Assembly: GCA_045541975.1 (NCBI GenBank)
Contig: JAZQKB010000026.1
Location: forward strand, 6,291-70,290
Length of the DNA stretch: 64,000 nucleotides
Direction of reading: 5' to 3'
Source of the DNA: SIG452 sp045541975
GTDB lineage: Bacteria > Bacillota > Clostridia > UMGS1840
Shown here: positions 9,151-17,286 of the stretch, piece after piece
Layout of the letters: each line of letters starts with the position of its first letter
How positions within the stretch are numbered: the first letter of the stretch is position 1
Program-made: the position numbers and the translations under genes
Notes under the pieces: generated by a model
Databases searched by the model: none
What the model was told of the DNA's origin: nothing
What the model saw: the letters and a program-made list of their open reading frames with translations, nothing else

Positions 9151-10981
9151 ATAGCAGAAATGCTACCAAACGAATCATCATACAAAGCACAATCCCAATG
9201 ATTGTGGGGATGCTAGCAGCTAAAACAGTCCATTTCATACTTCCGGTTTCTTTTTTGACGGTCATCAGGGTGGTGGAGCAGGGCCAGTGAAATAAAGAAA
9301 ACACCAAGGTGCAGATGGCAGTTATCAATGTCCATCCGTTTGCCAGAAGGATTTCTTGTAAGCCAAGAATACTTTTAGCTTCTGTCAGTAGAGATGCTCC
9401 CGTGTATGCCATCAGGATGATTGGAAGCACAATTTCGTTGGCGGGAAGTCCCAGCAGAAAGGCAAGAAGAATCACACCGTCCATCCCTAAAGCAGTCCCG
9501 ACGGGATTTAAAAGATTGCCTAAAAACATCAGAAGGGTGTTGTTTCCAATCCATATGTGTGATACCAGCCACAGAACTGCTCCTGCGGGTACTGCAACCG
9601 TTACAGCTCTTCCAAGAACAAACAGACTGCGGTCTAATAACGATCTTAAAAGTACCTTTCCCACCTGCGGTTTCCGAAAGGGTGGAAGTTCTAATGCAAA
9701 GAAAGATGGTTCGCCACGAAGTATTGTTTTCGACAACACAAAAGATACCAAAAAAGTCATCAGAATGCCCAAAAGAATCAAACCGGTCAGAATCAATGCT
9801 CCAACCCAGGAAGATTGCGACTGGGAAAAAAACACTGTAATAATAGCAAGTAAGGTCGGAAATTTTCCGTTACAGGGAACCAGACTGTTGGTTAATACTG
9901 CAAGCAACCGTTCCCGTTTGGAATCAATAATCCTGGTTCCCGTTACCCCAACAGCATTACAGCCGAATCCCATACACATTGTGAGTGCTTGCTTTCCGCA
10001 GGCATTACATTTTTGCAGCGTATGGTCAAGATTAAAGGCAACCCTTGGCAAATAGCCAAGATCCTCCAGCAGAGTAAATAACGGAAAAAAGATTGCCATT
10101 GGTGGCAGCATCACGGAAACAATTCGTCCCACCGTGGAAAACACACCGTGAAAGAGAAAATCGGAAAGTAGAGGCGGAATCCTTAGAAAATTTGCTCCTG
10201 CCATCAGCCACTTTTCTAAATGCTGAAAAAGTTGGGAAAGCAGTTCAGACGGATAGTTTGCACCCACCATGGTAATCCAGAAAACGATTGCTAAAAGTCC
10301 CATCATAATGGGAAATCCTGTCCATTTTCCCGTTAAAAGTTTATCTATTCGTTCTTCTTTTTGACGATAGTTTTTGTTGCGGTAGGTAACCGTTTGTTTG
10401 GCAATTTCTTCTGCTTTTGTGATTAAGTCAGAAATTTTTATCTGATGGGAAAATACTTCCGGCTCCGTTTTTGTGTTTGCAACTTTTGAAACCTGTTGCA
10501 TCAGTTCAGATAAACCGTTTTTCCGATTCGCTGAAGTGGTTACCACTGCAACTCCCAATAGTTCTGAGAGCTTTTTCTCATCTACCATGATGCCTTTTCT
10601 GGAGGCTTCGTCCATTAGATTGACGCATACCACCACCCGACGGGTGACGGTAAGAATCTGAAGTAACAGATTCAGATTCCGCTCCAATGAAGTGGCATCG
10701 CAAACCACAATTAGCGCATCATACTGCCCTGCAAACAGAAATTCTTTTGCCACCTCTTCCTCCTCGGAATGAGCATGCAAGGAATAAGTTCCCGGAATAT
10801 CGGTCAATAAGTATTGTGTGCCTTCAAAACGAAAGGTTCCCTGAGCGGTGCTGACAGTTTTCCCTGGCCAGTTTCCGGTATGTTGCCGAAGTCCTGTCAA
10901 TGCATTGAATACCGTGCTTTTTCCTACATTTGGATTTCCCATTAATCCCACTGTCAATGGGGGGTTATTCTTTGTTTGCAT
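9149..10981 (-). CDS. feoB: Ferrous iron transport protein B
   Basis: 610 residues from the ATG at 10979-10981. The N-terminal GTPase has G1 GNPNVGKST (15-23), G3 DIPGTYSL and an NLMDEA G4-like motif. The membrane part has the conserved CNACGKQALTMCMGFGCNA and LVPCNGKFP segments with their cysteines. It imports Fe(II) across the cytoplasmic membrane. An in-frame GTG at 10990 lies within the ribosome site AAGGAGGTGA, so the ATG nine bases downstream is the better start. The start region overlaps the 3' end of feoA. A Gly-x-Gly gate and full helix count were not checked. Confidence 0.95.
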   Translation of the reverse strand: MQTKNNPPLTVGLMGNPNVGKSTVFNALTGLRQHTGNWPGKTVSTAQGTFRFEGTQYLLTDIPGTYSLHAHSEEEEVAKEFLFAGQYDALIVVCDATSLERNLNLLLQILTVTRRVVVCVNLMDEASRKGIMVDEKKLSELLGVAVVTTSANRKNGLSELMQQVSKVANTKTEPEVFSHQIKISDLITKAEEIAKQTVTYRNKNYRQKEERIDKLLTGKWTGFPIMMGLLAIVFWITMVGANYPSELLSQLFQHLEKWLMAGANFLRIPPLLSDFLFHGVFSTVGRIVSVMLPPMAIFFPLFTLLEDLGYLPRVAFNLDHTLQKCNACGKQALTMCMGFGCNAVGVTGTRIIDSKRERLLAVLTNSLVPCNGKFPTLLAIITVFFSQSQSSWVGALILTGLILLGILMTFLVSFVLSKTILRGEPSFFALELPPFRKPQVGKVLLRSLLDRSLFVLGRAVTVAVPAGAVLWLVSHIWIGNNTLLMFLGNLLNPVGTALGMDGVILLAFLLGLPANEIVLPIILMAYTGASLLTEAKSILGLQEILLANGWTLITAICTLVFSLFHWPCSTTLMTVKKETGSMKWTVLAASIPTIIGIVLCMMIRLVAFLL

Positions 10982-11225
10982 AGATGTCACCTCCTTTTTT
11001 CACCCAGATTTTTCCGGCATCTTTTTTTCGTAATGCAAGAAGCGTTCCTCGCACACGGTAGGCAACCGGATCTCCTGCAGATGCAGAAAATACACAGCTA
11101 ACAGAACACCCTTTTGTTAAACCAAGGTCTTCCAGTCTTCTTTTATGTTCTCCCCGGGATACATTCTGAAGCACTGTTGCGTATTCTCCCGGCAGCAATT
11201 CGGATAAAAAACATTTTTGTGGCAT
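10965..11225 (-). CDS. feoA: Ferrous iron transport protein A
   Basis: 86 residues with the SH3-like FeoA pattern: LLPGEYATV near residue 11, RRLEDLGLTKG near 29, and GDPVAYRVRGTLLALRKKDA near 51. FeoA is a small cytosolic partner required for FeoB-dependent Fe(II) uptake. The gene overlaps the feoB start by 17 bases. The ATG follows GGAGGAAT. No clear Fur box was identified upstream, although the region is AT-rich. Confidence 0.93.
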   Translation of the reverse strand: MPQKCFLSELLPGEYATVLQNVSRGEHKRRLEDLGLTKGCSVSCVFSASAGDPVAYRVRGTLLALRKKDAGKIWVKKGGDIYANKE

Positions 11226-11315
11226 AGTTGATTCCTCCGCGGAATTTTGTTTTCGTAAGTTCCTATCTTTATCCTATGAAAAAAAATGCGGTTGGTGATA
11301 AGTACGAAAAAATAC

Positions 11316-11344
11316 TTGCACTTTTCACAAAAGGGTAGTATAAT
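11316..11344 (+). promoter_or_regulatory. Promoter for the aldose-epimerase-like gene
   Basis: TTGCAC (11316-11321), a 17-base spacer and perfect TATAAT (11339-11344), 36 bases before the ATG at 11380. Confidence 0.75.
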
Positions 11345-11379
11345 AAGGGTAATATCATCCAGGAAAGGTGAACTTTACT

Positions 11380-12267
11380 ATGAATTATGAATTACAATAC
11401 AAGGATATGAAAGCGGTTTGTACTACCTATGGTGCTGAACTGATTTCTCTTACCAAAGCAAACGGTAGAGAAGTGATCTGGCAGGGAGACAAAACTTATT
11501 GGGGCGGTGTGAATCCCAATTTGTTTCCCATTGTTTGTAGCTTGAAAAACTCCAAAACTGTGATTGACGGCGTGGAATACACAATCCCCAAGCACGGTTT
11601 TGCAAGACGGATGGAATTTGAGGTTTTTGAAAAATCCGACAACAGCATTACATTTCTTTTGACAGATAACGAAAAAACAAGAGAATGCTACCCTTATGCT
11701 TTTGGCTTTTATGTAACCCATACCTTAACGGATGACGGGTTTATCACCACTTACCGTGTGGAAAACAGAAACGAAAAAACCATGCTGTTTGGCTTGGGCG
11801 GACATACTGCATATAACTGTCCGATGGCGGAAGGGGACGTGTTCACCGATTATGAAATCCGTTTCAATCAAGCGGAAACCAATCCGGTGTATCAGTGTGT
11901 GGCAGACGATTTGGGAGGATTGTTGTACGAAAGAGGGATCCGTACCGAATATCAAAATGTGACAAATATTCCGCTTCAGTATTCTATTTTTGATCTGGAT
12001 GCCCTGATGTTTTCCAAATTAAATTCTGATAAAATCAGTTTGGTGCATAAAGAAAAAGGCTACGGCGTGGAAGTAACCGTAAACGGGTTCTCCTGTCTTG
12101 GTATCTGGACTCCGATCGGTCTTCAGGCACCCTTTCTCTGTATTGAGCCTTGGACCATTATTCCTGATAAGGAAGACACCACCGGTATCTTTGCGGAAAA
12201 ACCGAATATCACTGCTTTGCCACAGGGAGAATCCAAAGAGTTTTCTTATCAGATCCGTTTGATTTAA
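11380..12267 (+). CDS. Aldose 1-epimerase family protein (GalM/LacX-like)
   Basis: 295 residues. PKHGFARRMEFEV near residue 70 carries the conserved substrate-binding His-Gly-x-Ala-Arg of the family. GGHTAYNCPM near 140 and the C-terminal LCIEPWTIIPD supply the second histidine and the catalytic glutamate region. Family enzymes interconvert alpha and beta anomers of hexoses. LacX-like relatives of this length have less certain substrates. A GTG at 11368 lies within the ribosome site AGGAAAGGTG, so the ATG at 11380 is preferred. A membrane-protein gene follows after 15 bases. Confidence 0.85.
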   Translation: MNYELQYKDMKAVCTTYGAELISLTKANGREVIWQGDKTYWGGVNPNLFPIVCSLKNSKTVIDGVEYTIPKHGFARRMEFEVFEKSDNSITFLLTDNEKTRECYPYAFGFYVTHTLTDDGFITTYRVENRNEKTMLFGLGGHTAYNCPMAEGDVFTDYEIRFNQAETNPVYQCVADDLGGLLYERGIRTEYQNVTNIPLQYSIFDLDALMFSKLNSDKISLVHKEKGYGVEVTVNGFSCLGIWTPIGLQAPFLCIEPWTIIPDKEDTTGIFAEKPNITALPQGESKEFSYQIRLI

Positions 12268-12282
12268 CAGAGGTGCAAAAAG

Positions 12283-13041
12283 ATGAAAAAATATCCCTTC
12301 TGGGTTATCAAAAATGATGCCAAACGGTTATTGCGGGGGAAATGGAACCCGTTGGTTTTGGCGTTGTTTATCCCGTTTTTGCTGTTTGTGGCATTTCAGG
12401 TGAAGGTGACGATGCAGCTTGAGAGTATGCCGCCTACTCCTTTGCAGCGGCAGTACGTGTTTTTGTCAGAGCTTGTGACATTGGCGTTTTCCGTGATTGT
12501 GCAGTTGATTACAGTTGGTATTTACGAAAATTTGAAACCTGCCCGGGAAAAGGCCAGCTTTTTTCTGGTTTACCGTGTAGCAGTGAAAAAAATCTGGAAA
12601 ATGCTACCCACACTTCTGGTTGGTATCGTGCTTCCTTATGGATTGGCATATTTGCTATCGTCGGATGAAATGCTTCGTTTTTATGATTATCTGATGTTCA
12701 GCGTGATGGATATTCACGTCTATAAAGTTTTGATTGTAATTCTTTTTTATCTGTTGCAAATTTTATCGGTTTATTTGCAGTTTTCGTTGTTGTTAGTTCC
12801 TGCCATAACGGTGGAACATCCGGAATATGGCGGTTTCCGTCTGATGAAGGAAAGCTTTTTGATCACAAAAGGAAACCGTATTTATCTTTTGATGATGACG
12901 ATAAGCTTTGTAGGTTGGATCATTTTGGGAGCGTTGGCATTTTATATCGGCGTTTTATGGGCAATGCTTTATCTGCTGAGTGCACATTACGCTTATTACA
13001 GACGTTTAACCATTCCGGAAGAACCGTTTCATTTAGCATAA
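12283..13041 (+). CDS. DUF975-like integral membrane protein
   Basis: 252 residues with about five or six hydrophobic helices (roughly 24-42, 67-84, 106-124, 145-175, 205-235). The N-terminal KNDAKRLLRGKWNPLVLALF resembles the start of DUF975-family membrane proteins, where an Ala/Leu-Gly-Lys-Trp segment precedes the first helix. The function of that family is unknown. The ATG has an AGAGGTG ribosome site and follows the epimerase-like gene closely. A strong terminator ends the unit. Confidence 0.6.
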   Translation: MKKYPFWVIKNDAKRLLRGKWNPLVLALFIPFLLFVAFQVKVTMQLESMPPTPLQRQYVFLSELVTLAFSVIVQLITVGIYENLKPAREKASFFLVYRVAVKKIWKMLPTLLVGIVLPYGLAYLLSSDEMLRFYDYLMFSVMDIHVYKVLIVILFYLLQILSVYLQFSLLLVPAITVEHPEYGGFRLMKESFLITKGNRIYLLMMTISFVGWIILGALAFYIGVLWAMLYLLSAHYAYYRRLTIPEEPFHLA

Positions 13042-13042
13042 A

Positions 13043-13081
13043 AAAAGCTGTGATACCAAAACATGGTATCACAGCTTTTTT
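13043..13081. terminator. Bidirectional intrinsic terminator
   Basis: A 13-bp stem (13046-13058 with 13064-13076), a 5-base loop and A/T runs on both sides, between the converging membrane-protein and spoVT genes. Confidence 0.88.
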
Positions 13082-13091
13082 TGTTTGCAGA

Positions 13092-13637
13092 TTAGCTTTC
13101 AAACAGTTTGCCAAGCACCGTTGCGGCGGTGGTTGCCAGTTTTTTTTCGGTATCGTCTAACGTAACGTTGGTTTCAGTAGCATATAAAATCACGGAGCCG
13201 ATGACATCACCTTCTGACACAATGGGAATGACTGTGCCGCACAAATAGGTGTTGTTGTGATCTAATAAGTGAACTCTGGAGTCACCGGAACGATTTACAA
13301 AATACGGTTCCCGATTTTTTAATACTGTTTCAATTTCGTTGGAAATTTTCTGATCAGTCAGCTCTTTTTTGCCCGTTCCTGCCACGCAAATAATGGCATC
13401 ATTATCAGTAATTGCTGTATTATGTCCGCTGATTTTGTATAGTGCATCCGCATATTGTGTGGCGAAATTGCCAAGCTCACCCACCGCAGAGTATTTTTTG
13501 AAAATTACTTCGCCTTCTTTATTCGTAAAGATTTCCAGTGGATCGCCTTCTCGGATGCGCATGGTTCTGCGAATTTCTTTAGGAATGACAACTCTTCCGA
13601 GATCGTCAATTCGTCTTACAATTCCAGTTGCCTTCAT
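13092..13637 (-). CDS. spoVT: Stage V sporulation protein T, AbrB-type regulator
   Basis: 181 residues. The N-terminal MKATGIVRRIDDLGRVVIPK (1-20) begins the AbrB swapped-hairpin DNA-binding domain, and residues about 55-181 form the GAF-like ligand domain typical of SpoVT. In spore formers SpoVT fine-tunes sigma-G-dependent forespore genes. The start has an AAAGGAGC ribosome site. Its presence near sigG points to an endospore-forming lineage. Both length and N-terminal sequence match the family closely. Confidence 0.95.
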   Translation of the reverse strand: MKATGIVRRIDDLGRVVIPKEIRRTMRIREGDPLEIFTNKEGEVIFKKYSAVGELGNFATQYADALYKISGHNTAITDNDAIICVAGTGKKELTDQKISNEIETVLKNREPYFVNRSGDSRVHLLDHNNTYLCGTVIPIVSEGDVIGSVILYATETNVTLDDTEKKLATTAATVLGKLFES

Positions 13638-13814
13638 ATTTTATGCTCCTTTTTTCAAAATTACGTTCATATTTTGCACATCTGTGGAATTTTTATGTAA
13701 GGAAAAAGGTGGATTTTTGGTGATTTCATAACAGCGATTACATTTTCTTTTGTAAACATTTGCAATCTGAAAAAATAATGCGTTTTTTCTGCTAATTTTA
13801 TCCAACTGAAAGGC

Positions 13815-13844
13815 TTGACATCCGATGCTGGTCTGTGTTATACT
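13815..13844 (+). promoter_or_regulatory. Promoter for the 197-residue tail-anchored protein gene
   Basis: Consensus TTGACA (13815-13820), an 18-base spacer and TATACT (13839-13844), 27 bases before the ATG at 13872. Confidence 0.65.
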
Positions 13845-13871
13845 GAAACAAATTTGACTAAAGGAGACTGC

Positions 13872-14465
13872 ATGAACATACAAGACATCAAAGGTTGGAC
13901 ATACGGTTTTATGAAGCGTAACGAAAGCCAGTGTGTGGAATATATTGTATCCTTGCGGGATGATGCATTGTATGCCATTCAGAACAAGGATTACAGTAAG
14001 GCATCAGCACTGTATCGTGACGTGGCCTACGGTATGGAACGGCTTGCTACGATTGATCAGGATACCTATGAACCACCTCTTTATGCGGCGGTTTTTTGTG
14101 TTGCAAAGGTGGAAGCATTTTGGCTCCATCATAGAGAGGAAGCTGTCAAGCAGTTGCAGATTGCCCGTGAAGTTGCGAAAAGTTGTGCAGCTTATGGCAG
14201 AACGGATGCACTCCTTGCCGACCAGGATGTAGCAGTGCTTGAAAAACTTCTTTCTAAAATGGAAACGGAAGCTGCATTTTCTGATCTGATTTCTTCCTAT
14301 GGAGAAGAGGCGTGGAATTTGGCAAATGAGGCGGCGTTTTCAAGCTTTCATCTGGAGAATACCGTTTCAGGGTTGGGATGCATAGCATTTATTGTATTGC
14401 TGATTGTTCTTGTTGTGTTGTATTCCGTAGTAGTTACTACAGCACCGAATAGTTTTTCCGCTTAA
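13872..14465 (+). CDS. Unknown protein with a C-terminal membrane anchor
   Basis: 197 residues that I do not recognise. Residues 1-165 are mostly helical in character, with a stretch at about 25-120 resembling TPR-like helical pairs (repeated Ala, Tyr and Leu spacing). One hydrophobic helix at about 168-190 lies close to the C-terminus, giving a tail-anchored layout with the bulk in the cytosol. The ATG is preceded by AAAGGAGA. An upstream in-frame TTG lies inside the -35 box and is unlikely to be used. No functional claim is made. Confidence 0.65.
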   Translation: MNIQDIKGWTYGFMKRNESQCVEYIVSLRDDALYAIQNKDYSKASALYRDVAYGMERLATIDQDTYEPPLYAAVFCVAKVEAFWLHHREEAVKQLQIAREVAKSCAAYGRTDALLADQDVAVLEKLLSKMETEAAFSDLISSYGEEAWNLANEAAFSSFHLENTVSGLGCIAFIVLLIVLVVLYSVVVTTAPNSFSA

Positions 14466-14555
14466 TCCTTGGAAACGTTGTTTGTTTGAATCCCTCTTAT
14501 GCAGAGGGATTTTTTATTTGAAACAGTGAATCCTAGACAATTTATAAAAAAATAC

Positions 14556-14584
14556 TTGCAATTTGTAACAATATATGGTAAAAT
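14556..14584 (+). promoter_or_regulatory. Promoter for the small lipoprotein gene
   Basis: TTGCAA (14556-14561), a 17-base spacer and TAAAAT (14579-14584), 34 bases before the ATG at 14619. The surrounding sequence closely resembles the promoter at 11316. Confidence 0.7.
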
Positions 14585-14618
14585 GTGGGTACAGGATTTT
14601 ATTAAGGAGGAATTTGTT

Positions 14619-14801
14619 ATGAAAAGAATCTGTGCAGTGTTATGTGCATTATGCATGCTGTTTGCTTTATCCGGTTGTCAGGGTAAATGTGACGCTTGCG
14701 GAAAACAGGGAACTGTTAAGAAAATCACCATTATGGGTGAATCTGCAAACCTGTGTACCGATTGTCAGGCTTTAATCAGCATGATGGGCCAAGATTTCTA
14801 A
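14619..14801 (+). CDS. Small lipoprotein with a mini zinc-ribbon
   Basis: 60 residues. A type II signal peptide (1-19) ends in lipobox LSGC, so Cys20 should be lipidated. The mature part of about 40 residues has C-x2-C at CDACG and CTDCQ, a four-cysteine knuckle that would bind zinc or form disulfides outside the cell. The ATG has a very strong TAAGGAGGAA site. It is a stand-alone unit with its own promoter and terminator. The function is unknown. Confidence 0.75.
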   Translation: MKRICAVLCALCMLFALSGCQGKCDACGKQGTVKKITIMGESANLCTDCQALISMMGQDF

Positions 14802-14821
14802 GAATCAGCAAATTTTAAAAA

Positions 14822-14853
14822 ATGTCCCCGGCATTTTGCCGGGGATGTTTTTT
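14822..14853 (+). terminator. Intrinsic terminator after the small lipoprotein gene
   Basis: A GC-rich stem (GTCCCCGGCA with TGCCGGGGAT) and a short T-rich loop, followed by a run of T. Confidence 0.88.
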
Positions 14854-14854
14854 T

Positions 14855-14887
14855 GTGTAATAGCCTCCCGATTTTTCGGAAATACTA
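14855..14887 (+). promoter_or_regulatory. Candidate sigma-F/sigma-G-type promoter of sigG
   Basis: GGAAATACTA (14878-14887) fits the sigma-F -10 pattern GGNRANANTW at every position. The best -35 candidate, GTGTA (14855-14859), matches GYWTA only partly and its 18-base spacing is longer than usual. sigG is known to be sigma-F dependent in Bacillus. Confidence 0.35.
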
Positions 14888-14921
14888 TGGACAAGTATTA
14901 TGGGAAAAGACGGAGGATTCT

Positions 14922-15692
14922 ATGAATAAAGTGGTCATCTGCGGTGTCAACACCCAGGATTTACCCCGATTGAATCAGGATAAAAAAACAGCGCTGTTGG
15001 AACGGATTGCAAAAGGAGATAAGGAAGCCCGAGAAGAATTTATCAACGGGAATTTACGTTTGGTACTGAGTGTGATCAAAAAGTTTGCCAACCGTGGCGA
15101 AAACCCGGACGACTTATTTCAAATCGGATGCGTGGGACTGATGAAAGCCATTGATAATTTTGACTTATCTCACGAAGTTCGGTTTTCCACTTACGCAGTC
15201 CCGATGATTTTGGGAGAAATTAAGCGATATCTGCGAGATTCCGGGGCGGTGAAGGTAAGTCGCTCTTTAAAGGATATTGCTTATCGTGCTCTTACTGCAA
15301 AAGAGAAACTCACGGCATCGTTGGGGCATGAGCCGACCCCGTATGAAATTGCAGAAGAAATTGGCGTAACGCCCAAAGAAGTGGTAACGGCGTTAGATGC
15401 TATTTGCGATCCCGTTTCGTTATATGAGCCTATTTATAACGACGGCGGTGATGTGATTCTGGTGATGGATCAGTTATCAGATACCAAAAGCAGAGAAGAA
15501 AAATGGCTGGGTGGTATTTGTGTTTCGCAGGCAATGAGTAAACTTTCGGAAAAAGAACAAAAAATTTTGTCGATGCGGTTTTTTGAAGATAAAACTCAAA
15601 TGGAAATTGCCGAGGAAATTCACATTTCTCAGGCTCAGGTCTCCCGACTGGAAAAGAACGCACTGATTTCTATGCGCAAATATATTAATTAA
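14922..15692 (+). CDS. sigG: RNA polymerase sporulation sigma factor SigG
   Basis: 256 residues from the ATG at 14922, which has a CGGAGGA site. The N-terminal MNKVVICGVNT is the hallmark of sigma-G. Region 2 (about 40-110, including DLFQIGCVGLMKAIDNFD), region 3 (about 120-180) and the region 4 helix-turn-helix (TQMEIAEEIHISQAQVSRLE, about 225-244) are intact. Sigma-G drives late forespore transcription. In Bacillus sigG follows sigE; here it stands without spoIIGA-sigE in front. The upstream in-frame extension is not needed. Confidence 0.95.
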   Translation: MNKVVICGVNTQDLPRLNQDKKTALLERIAKGDKEAREEFINGNLRLVLSVIKKFANRGENPDDLFQIGCVGLMKAIDNFDLSHEVRFSTYAVPMILGEIKRYLRDSGAVKVSRSLKDIAYRALTAKEKLTASLGHEPTPYEIAEEIGVTPKEVVTALDAICDPVSLYEPIYNDGGDVILVMDQLSDTKSREEKWLGGICVSQAMSKLSEKEQKILSMRFFEDKTQMEIAEEIHISQAQVSRLEKNALISMRKYIN

Positions 15693-15701
15693 TTTCATAA
15701 A

Positions 15702-15752
15702 AAGAAGTCTCGCTTTCATACGATGATAAGGGAAGGGAGGCTTCTTTTTTTG
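15702..15752 (+). terminator. Hairpin with T run between sigG and the flippase gene
   Basis: Arms 15702-15711 and 15737-15746 pair (one G-U) around a 25-base loop and are followed by T. The 3' arm contains the GGGAGG ribosome site of the next gene. It could act as a terminator, as a translation-masking hairpin, or both. Confidence 0.5.
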
Positions 15753-17222
15753 AGAAAAGGTATGCAGTTTGTGAGGAATGTTCTGCTGATGACAGGATGT
15801 TCGTTTTTTCTAAGGAGTCTTGGACTGTCTTTTTCAGTTTATCTTTCCAATCGAATCGGTGCCGAAGCAATGGGAACCTACCATTTGGTTTTGTCGGTAT
15901 ATTTCTTTTCAGTCACTTTTGCTACTTCGGGTATCGGACTGACGGTTACAAAATTGGCAGCAGAGGAACTTGCGAAAGGGAATCGTGCAACCCTTTCGGC
16001 ATTGGTTCAAAAATCTTTGCGATACTGTCTGATTTTTAGTAGTCTTGCAGGATGCTTTTTGGTTGCTTTAGCGCCATTTCTGGTGCACACTGTTTTTAGC
16101 GGAACCATTTCGGAAATGCCTTTTTACATATTGGCGATGGGATTGCCTTTTATTTCTGTTTCCTCGGCATTATCAGGCTATCTGATTGCACTTCGGAAAT
16201 CGGGGAAAACTTCATTTGGTCAACTGACAGAACAGTTTGTAAAAATGGGAGTAACGGTATGGTTGCTTTCTTTAGCAGATGCTACTAATCTGACGAAACT
16301 TTCCTGTGCCTTAGTCTTTGGTGGAACAGTTTCTGAAATAATATCCTGCGGGTATTATTATATGATATACCGATTGCAGGAGAAACCTTACAAACCGGAA
16401 AAGAAAAGAGGGCAGTGGAGACGGATTTTGAGCTTTTCTGTGCCAATCGCCTTAAGTTCTTATCTTCGGTCAGGATTATCTTCTGTAAAACAGCTGTTAA
16501 TTCCAAAAAGGTTACAGTCCGCAGGAATTTCCAATGGCGTTGCCCAATATGGGAAAGTGAACGGTATGGTGTTTCCCATACTGATGTTTCCGCAAGTTTT
16601 GCTCTCGTCGTTTGCATCGCTGATTATACCTGAAATCACCGAAAAACATACCTTGGGGCAGAACAAAGCACTACGTCGAATCCTATCCCGCATCTTTCGG
16701 ATTACTCTGCTGTTTTCTGTGGCGGTTGCAGGTATTTTAGTTCGCTTTGCAGAAAAACTCAGTCTGTTTTTTTATGGAAATTTGGAAGTATCAGTTTATT
16801 TAAAATTATTAGCGCCGCTTGTTGTGATTATGTACTTGGATGATATCGTGGATGCAGTTTTAAAAGGAATTAACTGTCAGGTCACGGTGGTTAAAATTAA
16901 CATTTTAGATTCCGCTTTGGGAATCGGACTGCTTTGGTGTTTGCTTCCCGTTTGTGGAATCCGCGGATATTTTACCGTAATCGCTGTGGGAGAAATTTTA
17001 AACGGGACCTTAAGCATCATCACCTTAATTCGGCATACTGACTGTTCCTTTGGACTGTTTCGCAATGTTTTATGTCCGGCTGTGATGATTTCTTTGTCGG
17101 TCTGGTGTGCTTCCGTGTTGATTCCGCACAGTCTTTGGAGTGCAATTTTGGTGACTGTGTTTTTATATATCTGTTTGCTTTATGCCACGGGACTTTTTAC
17201 AGTTGACGATTTGAAATTATAA
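15750..17222 (+). CDS. SpoVB-type polysaccharide flippase (MOP superfamily)
   Basis: About 490 residues with 12-14 hydrophobic helices, in the family of SpoVB/MATE-like lipid-linked sugar flippases. The N-terminal FLRSLGLSFSVYLSNRIG and the GTYHLVLSVYFF stretch are typical of the spore cortex branch. It probably flips lipid-linked precursors during spore cortex or wall synthesis, which fits its position after sigG. The start is uncertain: an ATG at 15723 lies ahead of the GGGAGG site (15735-15740), a TTG at 15750 has ideal 9-base spacing, and an ATG at 15762 is too distant. Confidence 0.85.
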   Translation: MRKGMQFVRNVLLMTGCSFFLRSLGLSFSVYLSNRIGAEAMGTYHLVLSVYFFSVTFATSGIGLTVTKLAAEELAKGNRATLSALVQKSLRYCLIFSSLAGCFLVALAPFLVHTVFSGTISEMPFYILAMGLPFISVSSALSGYLIALRKSGKTSFGQLTEQFVKMGVTVWLLSLADATNLTKLSCALVFGGTVSEIISCGYYYMIYRLQEKPYKPEKKRGQWRRILSFSVPIALSSYLRSGLSSVKQLLIPKRLQSAGISNGVAQYGKVNGMVFPILMFPQVLLSSFASLIIPEITEKHTLGQNKALRRILSRIFRITLLFSVAVAGILVRFAEKLSLFFYGNLEVSVYLKLLAPLVVIMYLDDIVDAVLKGINCQVTVVKINILDSALGIGLLWCLLPVCGIRGYFTVIAVGEILNGTLSIITLIRHTDCSFGLFRNVLCPAVMISLSVWCASVLIPHSLWSAILVTVFLYICLLYATGLFTVDDLKL

Positions 17223-17228
17223 TTTTTC

Positions 17229-17257
17229 TTGTGTTTTTAGGTGGAGTGTGTTACAAT
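17229..17257 (+). promoter_or_regulatory. Promoter ahead of the truncated hydrolase gene
   Basis: TTGTGT (17229-17234), a 17-base spacer and TACAAT (17252-17257), 29 bases before the ATG at 17287. Confidence 0.55.
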
Positions 17258-17286
17258 AGAGTTATCAAAAAACAAGAAGCAAAAAA

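Noticed and set aside
9309..10055. 248-codon plus-strand frame opposite feoB
   Set aside because: feoB is unmistakable on the minus strand and this frame has no family features.
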